Part shown: positions 55,562 to 63,481 of the stretch, one piece after another
Layout of the letters: each line of letters begins with the position of its first letter
Numbering within the stretch: position 1 is the first letter of the stretch
Assembly (NCBI RefSeq): GCF_004791585.1
Contig: NZ_SRUU01000017.1
Coordinates: 1-64,000 of the forward strand
DNA: 64,000 nt
Direction: 5' to 3'
DNA from: Mesorhizobium sp. M1C.F.Ca.ET.210.01.1.1
GTDB taxonomy: Bacteria > Pseudomonadota > Alphaproteobacteria > Rhizobiales > Rhizobiaceae
Notes under the pieces: model-generated
The model's input: the letters and a program-made list of their open reading frames with translations, nothing else
Database searches by the model: none
What the model was told of the DNA's origin: nothing
Program-made: the position numbers and the translations under genes

Positions 55562-56566
55562 TCACGCGGCTCCGTTGACGAAGGCCATGTCGGCCGCCGT
55601 CAGTTCGACATCGCGCAACACCCGCATCACCGGAAAATCCTCCGTTTCGGTGGCCGTGATAGCCAGGTCGATGGTGACGTCGAAGCGCTGCCGGAACGCG
55701 TCGATGATCTCATCGACGATGATTTCGGGCGCCGAGGCGCCGGCCGACAGGCCGAGCGTCGAAATCTCGCCGATCTCATGCCACGGAATTTCGGAAGCCC
55801 GCTGCACGAGAAGCGACATCGCGGCACCGGCTCGCTCCGCCACTTCGACAAGGCGCCGCGAGTTGGACGAGTTCGGCGCGCCGACGACGAGGAAGAGATC
55901 GGCGCCGGCGGCCGTTTCCTTCACCGCCTCCTGGCGGTTGGTGGTGGCGTAGCAGATCGATTCGGCAGCCGCCGCGTGAAGCTCCGGGAAGCGCTCCCGC
56001 AGCGCCCGGATGATGCCGGCGGTGTCCTCGACCGACAGCGTCGTCTGGGTGACGAAGCCGAGCGCGGCAGGGTCCGCCGGCACGAAGGTGGCTGCGTCCG
56101 CCTCGGTCTCGATCAGGGTCACCGCGCCCTCCGGCAACTGGCCCATCGTGCCGATCACTTCCGGGTGGCCGGCATGGCCGATCAGGAGCACATGGCGGCC
56201 AAGCCGCTGGTGGCGCATCGCCTGCTTGTGCACCTTCGACACCAGCGGACAGGTGGCGTCGAGATAGAACAGGTTTCGTGCCTCGGCATCGGCCGGCACC
56301 GATTTCGGCACGCCATGGGCGGAAAAGACGACCGGCGACTGACGATGCTCGGGCGGGATCTCGGACAGTTCCTCGATGAACACCGCGCCCAGGCTCTGCA
56401 GCCCCTCGACGACATAGCGGTTGTGCACGATCTCATGGCGGACATAGACCGGCGCGCCGTATTTCTTCAGCGCCAACACGACGATCTGGATGGCGCGGTC
56501 GACGCCGGCGCAGAAGCCGCGCGGCTGGCAGAGCCTGATCGTCAGCGGTGGCTTTTTCTCAATCAT
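55562..56566 (-). CDS. ispH: 4-hydroxy-3-methylbut-2-enyl diphosphate reductase
   Basis: Iron-sulfur enzyme of 334 residues. Cluster cysteines are in QPRGFCAGVDRAI near residue 19, LDATCPLVSKVH near 110 and ESICYATTNRQEA near 205. VRHEIVHNRYVVEGL near 42-56 and SSNSRRLVEVAERAG near 232-246 complete the active-site pattern. It is the last enzyme of the non-mevalonate isoprenoid pathway. The first 10 residues form a short extension. It starts the ispH-thrB-rnhA group. Confidence 0.96.
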   Translation of the reverse strand: MIEKKPPLTIRLCQPRGFCAGVDRAIQIVVLALKKYGAPVYVRHEIVHNRYVVEGLQSLGAVFIEELSEIPPEHRQSPVVFSAHGVPKSVPADAEARNLFYLDATCPLVSKVHKQAMRHQRLGRHVLLIGHAGHPEVIGTMGQLPEGAVTLIETEADAATFVPADPAALGFVTQTTLSVEDTAGIIRALRERFPELHAAAAESICYATTNRQEAVKETAAGADLFLVVGAPNSSNSRRLVEVAERAGAAMSLLVQRASEIPWHEIGEISTLGLSAGASAPEIIVDEIIDAFRQRFDVTIDLAITATETEDFPVMRVLRDVELTAADMAFVNGAA

Positions 56567-56643
56567 CGAAGCGGGCCGGTTTCAGTCGGAAAGCTGGAGG
56601 CGAAATGAGGCGTGCAGCCCTGCCCTGTCAAGAGCGGCGGCGC

Positions 56644-57399
56644 TCACCCTTCTTTCGCCGGGCGGCGGAGCCTGAGGATCAGCACGGCGGCAAGGGCGGC
56701 CGCCAGGCCATACCAGGTGACGGCATATTGCAGGTGGTTGTTCGGCAGATCGATGATGGTGACGCCGCCGACCGGCAGGCCGCCGGGATTCGGCGTCTTG
56801 TCGGCATCGATGAAGAACGGCGCCAGCACGGCGCCGGCGGGCAGGCCCGCGCTCGAGGCCATGACGTCGCGGTCCTTCCAGTAGAAGATGTTCTTGGCGA
56901 CATCGTTGTCGGGCAGCATCATCGAGGGCTTCCCAGGCAGCGGATTGCGTGCAAGCCCGGTCACCGTCACCTTGCCGCCGACCTCGCCCTGCCGGCGCTT
57001 GGCCGGGTCCTTCAGGTCGTAGGGAACGAAGCCGCGATTCACGAGCACGAAGCGGCCGTCGTCGAGCTGCAGGGGCGTGTAGACATTGAAGCCGGTGTCA
57101 CCTTCCCAAGTGGAAAAGAAATGCCGCTCGCCCTGGTGCAGGAAAGTGCCGGTCACCGTCACCGGCGTGTAGTCGACATCGTGAGAGGCGGCGAACTCTT
57201 TCTCGACGTCGGCCAAAGGCAGCGCCGCCGCATGGGTGCGCCGGTCGATGGTCTCGAGCAGGCCTTCCTTCCAGTGCAGGCGCTGCACCTGCCAAGTGCC
57301 GAGACCGAGGAGAATGGCGAACAGGACGAGGCCGAGACCAAGCAGCAACGCCGAGCGCGGCCGCGAAGGGCCGGCAATCGAACCGATCGCATCGCTCAT
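56644..57399 (-). CDS. surf1: SURF1-family cytochrome oxidase assembly protein
   Basis: Protein of 251 residues from ATG 57399 with two terminal membrane helices (about 16-34 and 225-242). SURF1 features are LGLGTWQVQRLHWKEGLLE near 30-48, RHFFSTWEGDTGFNVYTPL near 90-108, VLVNRGFVPYDLKDP near 116-130 and LPNNHLQYAVTWYGLA near 215-230. It helps insert heme A into cytochrome c oxidase. It overlaps DUF983 by four bases and continues the cta gene group. Confidence 0.93.
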   Translation of the reverse strand: MSDAIGSIAGPSRPRSALLLGLGLVLFAILLGLGTWQVQRLHWKEGLLETIDRRTHAAALPLADVEKEFAASHDVDYTPVTVTGTFLHQGERHFFSTWEGDTGFNVYTPLQLDDGRFVLVNRGFVPYDLKDPAKRRQGEVGGKVTVTGLARNPLPGKPSMMLPDNDVAKNIFYWKDRDVMASSAGLPAGAVLAPFFIDADKTPNPGGLPVGGVTIIDLPNNHLQYAVTWYGLAAALAAVLILRLRRPAKEG

Positions 57400-57782
57400 T
57401 GGCTGCTGTCCAGCCTGCCTTCCGCGGCCTTCTTCGAGTATTGCAGGGTGATCAGCACGCCCTTGATCAGGCGCAACGCCGTCAGGCTCAGCACCAGCGC
57501 CAGCGGTATCCACAAGATAAAATGCAGCCAGAGCGGCGGGCTCAGCGTCACTTCCATCCACAGCGCCAGGCCGACGACGATGAAGCCGATGATCAGGATG
57601 ACGAAGACGGCCGGGCCGTCGCCGGCGTCAGCAAAAGAATAGTCGAGGCCGCAACTGTGGCACCGCTTGCCGACGGTGAGGAAGCCGGAGAACAGCTTGC
57701 CCTCGCCGCAGCGCGGGCAGCGGCCATGCAGGCCGGCCGAAACCGGGTCGATGGGAGGCCAGATCGCCTTGTCTTCGCTCAT
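57396..57782 (-). CDS. DUF983 zinc-ribbon membrane protein
   Basis: Protein of 128 residues. The N-terminal zinc ribbon is CPRCGEGKLFSGFLTVGKRC and following (pairs CxxC near 24-27 and CHSC near 40-43). Two membrane helices sit at about 55-77 and 80-105. DUF983 is a typical member of alphaproteobacterial cta loci, with an unproven role in oxidase assembly. It is directly coupled to surf1. Confidence 0.9.
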   Translation of the reverse strand: MSEDKAIWPPIDPVSAGLHGRCPRCGEGKLFSGFLTVGKRCHSCGLDYSFADAGDGPAVFVILIIGFIVVGLALWMEVTLSPPLWLHFILWIPLALVLSLTALRLIKGVLITLQYSKKAAEGRLDSSQ

Positions 57783-57805
57783 ATCCGCACCCTAGGCCCT
57801 TTCGC

Positions 57806-57841
57806 TGAAAAAGATAAGGCGGCCACGTCGCCGCAGCCGCC
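57806..57841 (-). terminator. Rho-independent-like terminator between ctaE and DUF983
   Basis: On the minus strand the arms GGCGGC (57841-57836) and GCCGCC (57823-57818) enclose a 12-base loop, followed by TTATCTTTTT. It sits 25 bases after ctaE and only 24 before the DUF983 start, so it may be a partial terminator (attenuator) that lowers expression of the assembly genes. Confidence 0.5.
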
Positions 57842-57865
57842 TTTGGGATTCCGAAAACCGTCGGT

Positions 57866-58747
57866 TCAATGGGCTTCGATCAACGCCCCATTCGAGGCCC
57901 AGACATAGATGCAGCTGAACAGGAACAGCCAGACCACGTCGACGAAGTGCCAGTACCAGGCGGCCGCCTCGAAGCCGAAATGCTGCTTCGGGGTGAAGTC
58001 GCCGCGCATCGCGCGCACCAGGCAGACGAGCAGGAAGATGGTGCCGATGATGACGTGGAAGCCATGGAAGCCGGTCGCCATGAAGAAGGTGGCGCCGTAG
58101 ATCGAATCCTTGAAGGCGAACGGAGCGTGCATGTACTCGTAGGCCTGCACCATGGTGAACAGCATGCCGAGGCCGACGGTCAGCGCCAGGCCGTTGATCA
58201 GGCCCTTGCGGTCGCCGTGCAGCAGCGCGTGGTGCGCCCAGGTCACCGTCGTGCCCGAGGTGAGCAGGATGATGGTGTTGTAAAGCGGCAGGTGGAAGGG
58301 GTCGAGGACCTCCAGGCCCTTCGGCGGCCAGACACCGCCGGTGAAGGTGGTGCGGGCATATTGCGCCGCCTCGCCGGGGAACAGGCTGGCGTCGAAGAAG
58401 GCCCAGAACCAGGCGACGAAGAACATCACCTCGGAGGCGATGAACATGATCATGCCGTAGCGCAGATGCAGCGACACGACGCGCGTGTGGTGGCCCTCAT
58501 GCGCTTCCTTGATGGTGTCCGACCACCAGGCGAACATCGTGTAAAGCACGATGATCAGGCCGATGAAGAACAGCCACGGATTGGCAATGTTGTGGCCGAA
58601 GACCGGGAAGTTGCCGGCCTTCAGATACTGCATCAGGCACACGCCGCCGATGGCCGTGACCAGCGCGCCGATCGAGCCCAGGAAAGGCCAGGGGCTGGGA
58701 TTGACGAGATGGTAGTCGTGGTTCGGTTTTGCGTGCGCGTCTGCCAT
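57866..58747 (-). CDS. ctaE: Cytochrome c oxidase subunit III
   Basis: Protein of 293 residues with seven membrane helices. Characteristic blocks are HDYHLVNPSPWPFLGSIGAL near 10-29, GMIMFIASEVMFFVAWFWAF near 96-115 (with the conserved Glu), TVTWAHHALLHGDRKG near 169-184 and FHGFHVIIGTIFLLVCLVRA near 232-251. Subunit III stabilises the aa3 oxidase. It follows ctaG with one base between stop and start. Confidence 0.96.
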   Translation of the reverse strand: MADAHAKPNHDYHLVNPSPWPFLGSIGALVTAIGGVCLMQYLKAGNFPVFGHNIANPWLFFIGLIIVLYTMFAWWSDTIKEAHEGHHTRVVSLHLRYGMIMFIASEVMFFVAWFWAFFDASLFPGEAAQYARTTFTGGVWPPKGLEVLDPFHLPLYNTIILLTSGTTVTWAHHALLHGDRKGLINGLALTVGLGMLFTMVQAYEYMHAPFAFKDSIYGATFFMATGFHGFHVIIGTIFLLVCLVRAMRGDFTPKQHFGFEAAAWYWHFVDVVWLFLFSCIYVWASNGALIEAH

Positions 58748-58748
58748 A

Positions 58749-59375
58749 TCAACCCCCGAGGCTTGCTTCGGAATCTGGAACTTTGTTGCTGCTGCCAGCG
58801 ACCGGCGCGGACGAGGCGACCGGCTGTTTCTTTTCGACCGGGAACATGGTGTAGGACAGGGTGATGGTCTTCAAGTCCTTCAGTTCCGGTACATTGACGA
58901 TGTCTGGATCGACGTAGAACACGACCGGCATGTCCAGCGTCTCGCCGGGCTTCAGCGTCGTGTCGGTGAAGCAGAAGCACTCCACCTTGTTGAAATAGGC
59001 GCCTGCCATTTCCGGCTGCACGTTGAAGGAAGCGCGGCCGGTGATGGGGCGATCGAACTTGTTGGTGGCGCTGTAATGCGCCTGCGTGGTCTCGCCGACC
59101 TTGATCGTCACGGAGCGGGCGACGGGCTCGAACTGCCACGGAATGCCGTTGGTGTTGGCGTCGAAGCGGATGGTGATGTCACGGTCGAGCACGCGGCCGG
59201 CATATTGCTTCTCGGCACGCTGCGTCGTGCCACCATAGCCGGTGGCCTGGCAGAACATCTTGTAAAGCGGCACCGCCGCGTAGGCCATGCCGACCATGCC
59301 GGTGAAGAAGGCCAGGCAGACCGCCACGATGGCGCGGTTGCCGTTCTTCCTGATGGGTGTGGTCTCGCCGCTCAT
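58749..59375 (-). CDS. ctaG: Cytochrome c oxidase assembly protein CtaG (Cox11)
   Basis: Protein of 208 residues with one N-terminal membrane helix (about 15-36) and a periplasmic copper domain: YKMFCQATGYGGTTQRA near 37-53 with the first copper Cys, then VECFCFTDTTLKPGE near 116-130 with the CFCF copper motif. It delivers copper to the CuB site of subunit I. Its C-terminus is a flexible Ala/Ser/Pro tail. Lies between a small CoxF-like gene and ctaE. Confidence 0.95.
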   Translation of the reverse strand: MSGETTPIRKNGNRAIVAVCLAFFTGMVGMAYAAVPLYKMFCQATGYGGTTQRAEKQYAGRVLDRDITIRFDANTNGIPWQFEPVARSVTIKVGETTQAHYSATNKFDRPITGRASFNVQPEMAGAYFNKVECFCFTDTTLKPGETLDMPVVFYVDPDIVNVPELKDLKTITLSYTMFPVEKKQPVASSAPVAGSSNKVPDSEASLGG

Positions 59376-59382
59376 CGCCGTC

Positions 59383-59565
59383 TCACATCAAGTTCGTAGG
59401 CGTGAGGCCAGAAGCATTGTGGCCGAACTTCACGATGGTCGCGACGTAGAAGATGATGACGAGCGCGGCCAGCGCCACGCCGATAGCGACGGAGCGGTTG
59501 CGCCGCGCCTTCTGCTGGCGCTCGGTCAAGGTCACAAGTTCGAGGTTCTTGTCGGCCACGATCAT
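59383..59565 (-). CDS. Small single-helix protein of the cta locus (CoxF-like)
   Basis: Protein of 60 residues: a charged N-terminus (LTERQQKARRNRSVAIGV near 12-29), one membrane helix (about 26-45) and a short C-terminus ending GLTPTNLM. Its start overlaps the ctaB stop by four bases. Small genes of this shape are regular at this position of rhizobial cta loci and are called CoxF; their role is unknown. Confidence 0.8.
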   Translation of the reverse strand: MIVADKNLELVTLTERQQKARRNRSVAIGVALAALVIIFYVATIVKFGHNASGLTPTNLM

Positions 59566-60506
59566 GCTCCCCCCGTCATGAGCGCGCGTGCGACCACGCT
59601 ATCGACGAGATAGGCGGCGAAGATTGCGAAGAGGTAGAGGAGCGAATAGCCGAACAGCGCCTTGGCCGGCTTCATCGCGCGATCGTCGTCGGCCATGCCG
59701 AGCACCTTCCAGGCATACCAGACGAAGCCCAGGCCCAGCATGGCCGAGACCACGCCATAGGCAGCGGTGGTGTAGCCGAGGCCCCAAGGCAGCACGCCGA
59801 CCGGCGCCAGGATCAACGCATAGGCAAGGATCTGGCGTCGGGTCGAGGCATGGCCGGCGACGTTCGGCATCATCGGGATGCCGGCGCGGGCGTAGTCATC
59901 GGACTTGAACAGCGCCAGGGCCCAGAAATGCGGTGGCGTCCACAGGAAGATGATGAGGAAGAGGATCAGGCTTTCGAGGCTGACCGATCCGGTCACGGCC
60001 GCCCAGCCGATCACCGGCGGGATGGCGCCGGCGGCGCCGCCGATGACGATGTTCTGCGGCGTCCAGCGCTTCAGCCACATCGTGTAGACGACGGCATAGA
60101 AGAAGATGGTGAAGGCAAGAAGCGCCGCCGACAGCCAGTTGACCAGCACGCCCAGCGTCATCACCGACAGCACCGAGAGCACCAGGCCGAAGCTCAGCGC
60201 CTCGCCGGGCGTGACGCGGCCGGCCGGCACCGGACGTCCGGCGGTCCTGGTCATCACCGCGTCGATGTCGGCGTCGTACCACATGTTGAGCGCGCCCGAG
60301 GCGCCGGCGCCGATGGCGATTGCCAGGATGGCGATCACCGCCAGCAGCGGATTGATGGCGACGGGCGCCGCGACCATGCCGACAAAGGCCGTGAAGACGA
60401 CCAGCGACATGACGCGCGGCTTCAGGAGGGCGAAGAAATCGCCCGCGGTTGCTTCCGACATGCGAAAGCCCGCTTCCTCCATCAATTTGTGGTTGGCAAG
60501 GGCCAT
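59562..60506 (-). CDS. ctaB: Protoheme IX farnesyltransferase
   Basis: Protein of 314 residues with about eight to nine membrane helices. The prenyl-diphosphate binding motif is NMWYDADIDAVMTRTAGRP near 74-92, the second loop is YTMWLKRWTPQNIVIGGAA near 140-158, and the third is WTPPHFWALALFKSDDYA near 190-207. It makes heme O from heme B, the first step to heme A. It lies downstream of ctaD with a hairpin at 60538-60561 between them. Confidence 0.96.
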   Translation of the reverse strand: MALANHKLMEEAGFRMSEATAGDFFALLKPRVMSLVVFTAFVGMVAAPVAINPLLAVIAILAIAIGAGASGALNMWYDADIDAVMTRTAGRPVPAGRVTPGEALSFGLVLSVLSVMTLGVLVNWLSAALLAFTIFFYAVVYTMWLKRWTPQNIVIGGAAGAIPPVIGWAAVTGSVSLESLILFLIIFLWTPPHFWALALFKSDDYARAGIPMMPNVAGHASTRRQILAYALILAPVGVLPWGLGYTTAAYGVVSAMLGLGFVWYAWKVLGMADDDRAMKPAKALFGYSLLYLFAIFAAYLVDSVVARALMTGGA

Positions 60507-60537
60507 GCGTACTTAAAGTCCATCATTCCGTTGGCCA

Positions 60538-60561
60538 AGACCGCCGGTTCGCCGGCGGTCT
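60538..60561. promoter_or_regulatory. Perfect 10-bp hairpin in the ctaD-ctaB gap
   Basis: Arms AGACCGCCGG and CCGGCGGTCT with a four-base loop (TTCG on the plus strand, CGAA on the transcribed minus strand). It has no T-run, so it is more likely an mRNA processing or stability element than a terminator. It could set the ratio of CtaD to the assembly genes. Confidence 0.55.
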
Positions 60562-60580
60562 CGTATTTCGGGCAGCCGCC

Positions 60581-62230
60581 TTACTTGATCTTCGGCAGCT
60601 GTTCCCACTGGTGGAACGGCGGCGGCGACGGCAGCTGCCATTCGAGCGTGGTGGCACCCTCGCCCCACGGATTGGCGCCCGCGACGCGCTTCTTCTGGAA
60701 GGCTTCGAACACGCCGTAGAGGAAGATCGCAACACCGACGGCTGCGATGTAGGAGCCGTAGGACGAGATCATGTTCCAGCCGGCGAACGCATCCGGATAG
60801 TCGACGGTGCGGCGCGGCATGCCGGCGAGGCCGAGGAAGTGCTGCGGGAAGAAGATCAGGTTGACGCCGACGAAGGTGACCCAGAAGTGGGTGTTGGCGA
60901 TCACCGGCGAGTACATGTAGCCGGTCATCTTCGGGAACCAGTAGTACCAGCCGGCGAAGATGGCGAAGACTGCGCCCAGCGACAGCACGTAGTGGAAGTG
61001 GGCGATCACGAAATAAGTGTCGTGCAGCGAGCGGTCGAGGCCGGCATTGGCCAGCTGGACGCCCGTGACGCCACCGATCGTGAACAGGAAGATGAAGCCC
61101 AGCGCCCACAGCATCGGCGGCTTGAAGGAGATCGAGCCGCCCCACATGGTGGCGATCCAGGAGAAGATCTTCACGCCGGTCGGCACCGCGATGACCATGG
61201 TGGCGAACACGAAATAGCGCTGCGTGTCGAGCGACAGGCCGGTCGTGTACATATGGTGCGCCCAGACGATGAAGCCGACGGCGCCGATCGCGACCATGGC
61301 GTAGGCCATGCCGAGATAGCCGAAGACGGGCTTCTTCGAGAAGGTCGAGACGATGTGGCTGATGATGCCGAAGCCCGGCAGGATCAGGATGTACACCTCG
61401 GGATGACCGAAGAACCAGAACAGATGCTGGAAGAGCAGCGGGTCACCGCCATTGTCCGGCACGAAGAAGGAGGTGCCGAAGTTGCGGTCCGTGAGCAGCA
61501 TGGTGATGCCACCCGCCAGAACCGGCAGCGACAGGAGCAGCAGGAAGGCCGTGATCAGCACCGCCCAGGCAAACAGCGGCATCTTGTGCATCGTCATGCC
61601 GGGCGCGCGCATGTTGAAGATGGTGGTGATGAAGTTGATCGCGCCGAGGATCGACGAGGCGCCGGCGATGTGGATCGATAGGATCGCCAAGTCCATTGCG
61701 GGGCCAGGCTGGCCGGAGGTCGAGAGCGGCGGATAGATCGTCCAGCCGCCGCCGACGCCGAAGGCGCCAGGCGCGCTCGGCACGAACATCGAGCCGAGCA
61801 GCAGCAGGAAGGCCGGCGGCAGCAGCCAGAAGGAGATGTTGTTCATGCGCGGGAAGGCCATGTCCGGCGCGCCGATCATGATCGGCACCATCCAGTTGGC
61901 GAAGCCGCCGATCAGGGCCGGCATCACCATGAAGAAGATCATGATCAGGCCGTGCGCGGCGCCGAAGGCATTGTACATGCTCTTGCCGCCGTCGATAGCA
62001 GCGTCACCCTGCATGCCGTAGACCATCTGCGCCAGGCCACTGAAGATCTGGATGCCCGGCTCCTGCAGCTCCATGCGGATGGCGACCGAAAGCGCGCCGC
62101 CGATAATGCCAGCGATGATCGCGAAGATCAGGTAGAGCGTGCCGATGTCCTTGTGGTTGGTCGAATACACCCAACGGACCCAGCCATGCGGCCTGTGGTC
62201 GTGGTGCTCGTGAGCTGCAGCCTCTGCCAT
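60581..62230 (-). CDS. ctaD: Cytochrome c oxidase subunit I (aa3 type)
   Basis: Protein of 549 residues with twelve membrane helices. The CuB histidine and cross-linked Tyr motif is FWFFGHPEVYILILPGFG near 274-291, followed by VWAHHMYTTG near 325-334 and the heme ligands in FVIAHFHYVLSLGAV near 410-424. HDTYFV near 405 is present. It is the catalytic proton-pumping subunit. It lies 38 bases downstream of ctaC on the same strand. Confidence 0.98.
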   Translation of the reverse strand: MAEAAAHEHHDHRPHGWVRWVYSTNHKDIGTLYLIFAIIAGIIGGALSVAIRMELQEPGIQIFSGLAQMVYGMQGDAAIDGGKSMYNAFGAAHGLIMIFFMVMPALIGGFANWMVPIMIGAPDMAFPRMNNISFWLLPPAFLLLLGSMFVPSAPGAFGVGGGWTIYPPLSTSGQPGPAMDLAILSIHIAGASSILGAINFITTIFNMRAPGMTMHKMPLFAWAVLITAFLLLLSLPVLAGGITMLLTDRNFGTSFFVPDNGGDPLLFQHLFWFFGHPEVYILILPGFGIISHIVSTFSKKPVFGYLGMAYAMVAIGAVGFIVWAHHMYTTGLSLDTQRYFVFATMVIAVPTGVKIFSWIATMWGGSISFKPPMLWALGFIFLFTIGGVTGVQLANAGLDRSLHDTYFVIAHFHYVLSLGAVFAIFAGWYYWFPKMTGYMYSPVIANTHFWVTFVGVNLIFFPQHFLGLAGMPRRTVDYPDAFAGWNMISSYGSYIAAVGVAIFLYGVFEAFQKKRVAGANPWGEGATTLEWQLPSPPPFHQWEQLPKIK

Positions 62231-62268
62231 ATTCCGCTCCGTTCCCTAATTCTTGCTAACCCGCGGCA

Positions 62269-63153
62269 TCAGTTGCCAGCGGCCGCTACCTTGTTGGTAC
62301 CATCGATCTCGGCCATCAGCGCCTTGTTGGCGGCAGGCACGTCGGTCTTGGCCGCCTCCAGCCAGGTCTTGAACTGCGCGTCGGAAACGACGCGGACCGC
62401 GATCGGCATGAAGGCGTGGTCCTTGCCGCAGAGCTGCGAGCACTGGCCGTAATAAAGGCCTTCCTTGTCCGCCTTGAACCAGGTCTCGTTGGTGCGGCCG
62501 GGCACGGCGTCCATCTTGATGCCGAAGGACGGCACGGCGAAGGAGTGGATGACGTCGGTGGCGGTGATCAACACGCGGGTCATGGTATTAACCGGCACCA
62601 CCAGTTCGTTGTCGACGGCAAGCAGGCGCGGATAGAGGCTGCGGTCTTCCTTGCCGGCCTTGGCGCGGTCGCCATCCTGGAGGATCGCCGAGTTGAAGGA
62701 GAAGCTCTTGTCGACCTGGTATTCGTAGTCCCAGTTCCACTGGTTGCCGGTCGCCTTGACGGTGAGCTTGGCCTCTTCCGGCGGCGTGTACTGCGCGGTG
62801 AGCAGCTGGAAGGACGGAATGGCGATGAGCAGCAGCACCACGACCGGGCCGACCGTCCAGATCACCTCGATCAGCGTGTTATGGCTGGTCCTTGAAGGCA
62901 CCGGATTGGCGCTCGCGCGGAACCGCAGGATGCAATAAGCCAGCAGGACCAGCACCAGAAGGGTGATCACCACGATGAAGGCGAAGGTATAGTTCCCGAA
63001 CCATTCGATCTGCCGCATCATGTCGGTCGCAGGCGCCTGGAAGCTGGTCTCCCATGGCCGCGGCTGATCCGCATAGGCGGAGGTGCCGGCGAGGAGCGCG
63101 CCAGCAAGTGCAGCACCTGCCAGCAATTTGGCGCTTGCCAGGAATTTTCTCAT
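62269..63153 (-). CDS. ctaC: Cytochrome c oxidase subunit II
   Basis: Protein of 294 residues from ATG 63153 (an upstream open extension is rejected). A signal peptide ends near SAYAD, two membrane helices follow (about 55-78 and 100-118), then the CuA cupredoxin domain with HSFAVPSFGIKMDAVPGR near 198-215 and CSQLCGKDHAFMPI near 233-246, which carries the two CuA cysteines and ligands. It accepts electrons from cytochrome c. First gene of the cta locus. Confidence 0.97.
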   Translation of the reverse strand: MRKFLASAKLLAGAALAGALLAGTSAYADQPRPWETSFQAPATDMMRQIEWFGNYTFAFIVVITLLVLVLLAYCILRFRASANPVPSRTSHNTLIEVIWTVGPVVVLLLIAIPSFQLLTAQYTPPEEAKLTVKATGNQWNWDYEYQVDKSFSFNSAILQDGDRAKAGKEDRSLYPRLLAVDNELVVPVNTMTRVLITATDVIHSFAVPSFGIKMDAVPGRTNETWFKADKEGLYYGQCSQLCGKDHAFMPIAVRVVSDAQFKTWLEAAKTDVPAANKALMAEIDGTNKVAAAGN

Positions 63154-63481
63154 CGCCCTCTCGTCTCCCACTTCCTGCGATCGGATCGCACCAATAACGA
63201 ACGACGCCGGGATTGGGAATCCCGGTCTGTCCCTAAGGTGGTTCAAACCATACTCTATTTCCCTCTGCAAGGAAGGAGCGGAGGAAACCGTGCGGCATTT
63301 TTGCGCGCAGCCCGAAGGCCATCCTCGGCCTTCGCCGCGCCACACGCCGGACGGTCGCAATTCGGGCGAATTTGCTCTGGAAAAGCGCGTAATTGCCGGT
63401 ATCGGGGCGGGTCGGCAACGGTCTCGTCCTTTACTTGGCCTTGGCGCAGCTTAAAGTGCCGTGATTCGCAATGGAGCCGTC
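63154..63481. other. Divergent intergenic region between ctaC and the IalB-type gene
   Basis: No gene. It should hold the promoters of ctaC (minus) and the IalB-type gene (plus). A hairpin CGAAGGCC/GGCCTTCG lies at 63313-63334, and an inverted GGGAATCCC lies near 63217. No recognisable operator was found. Confidence 0.5.
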
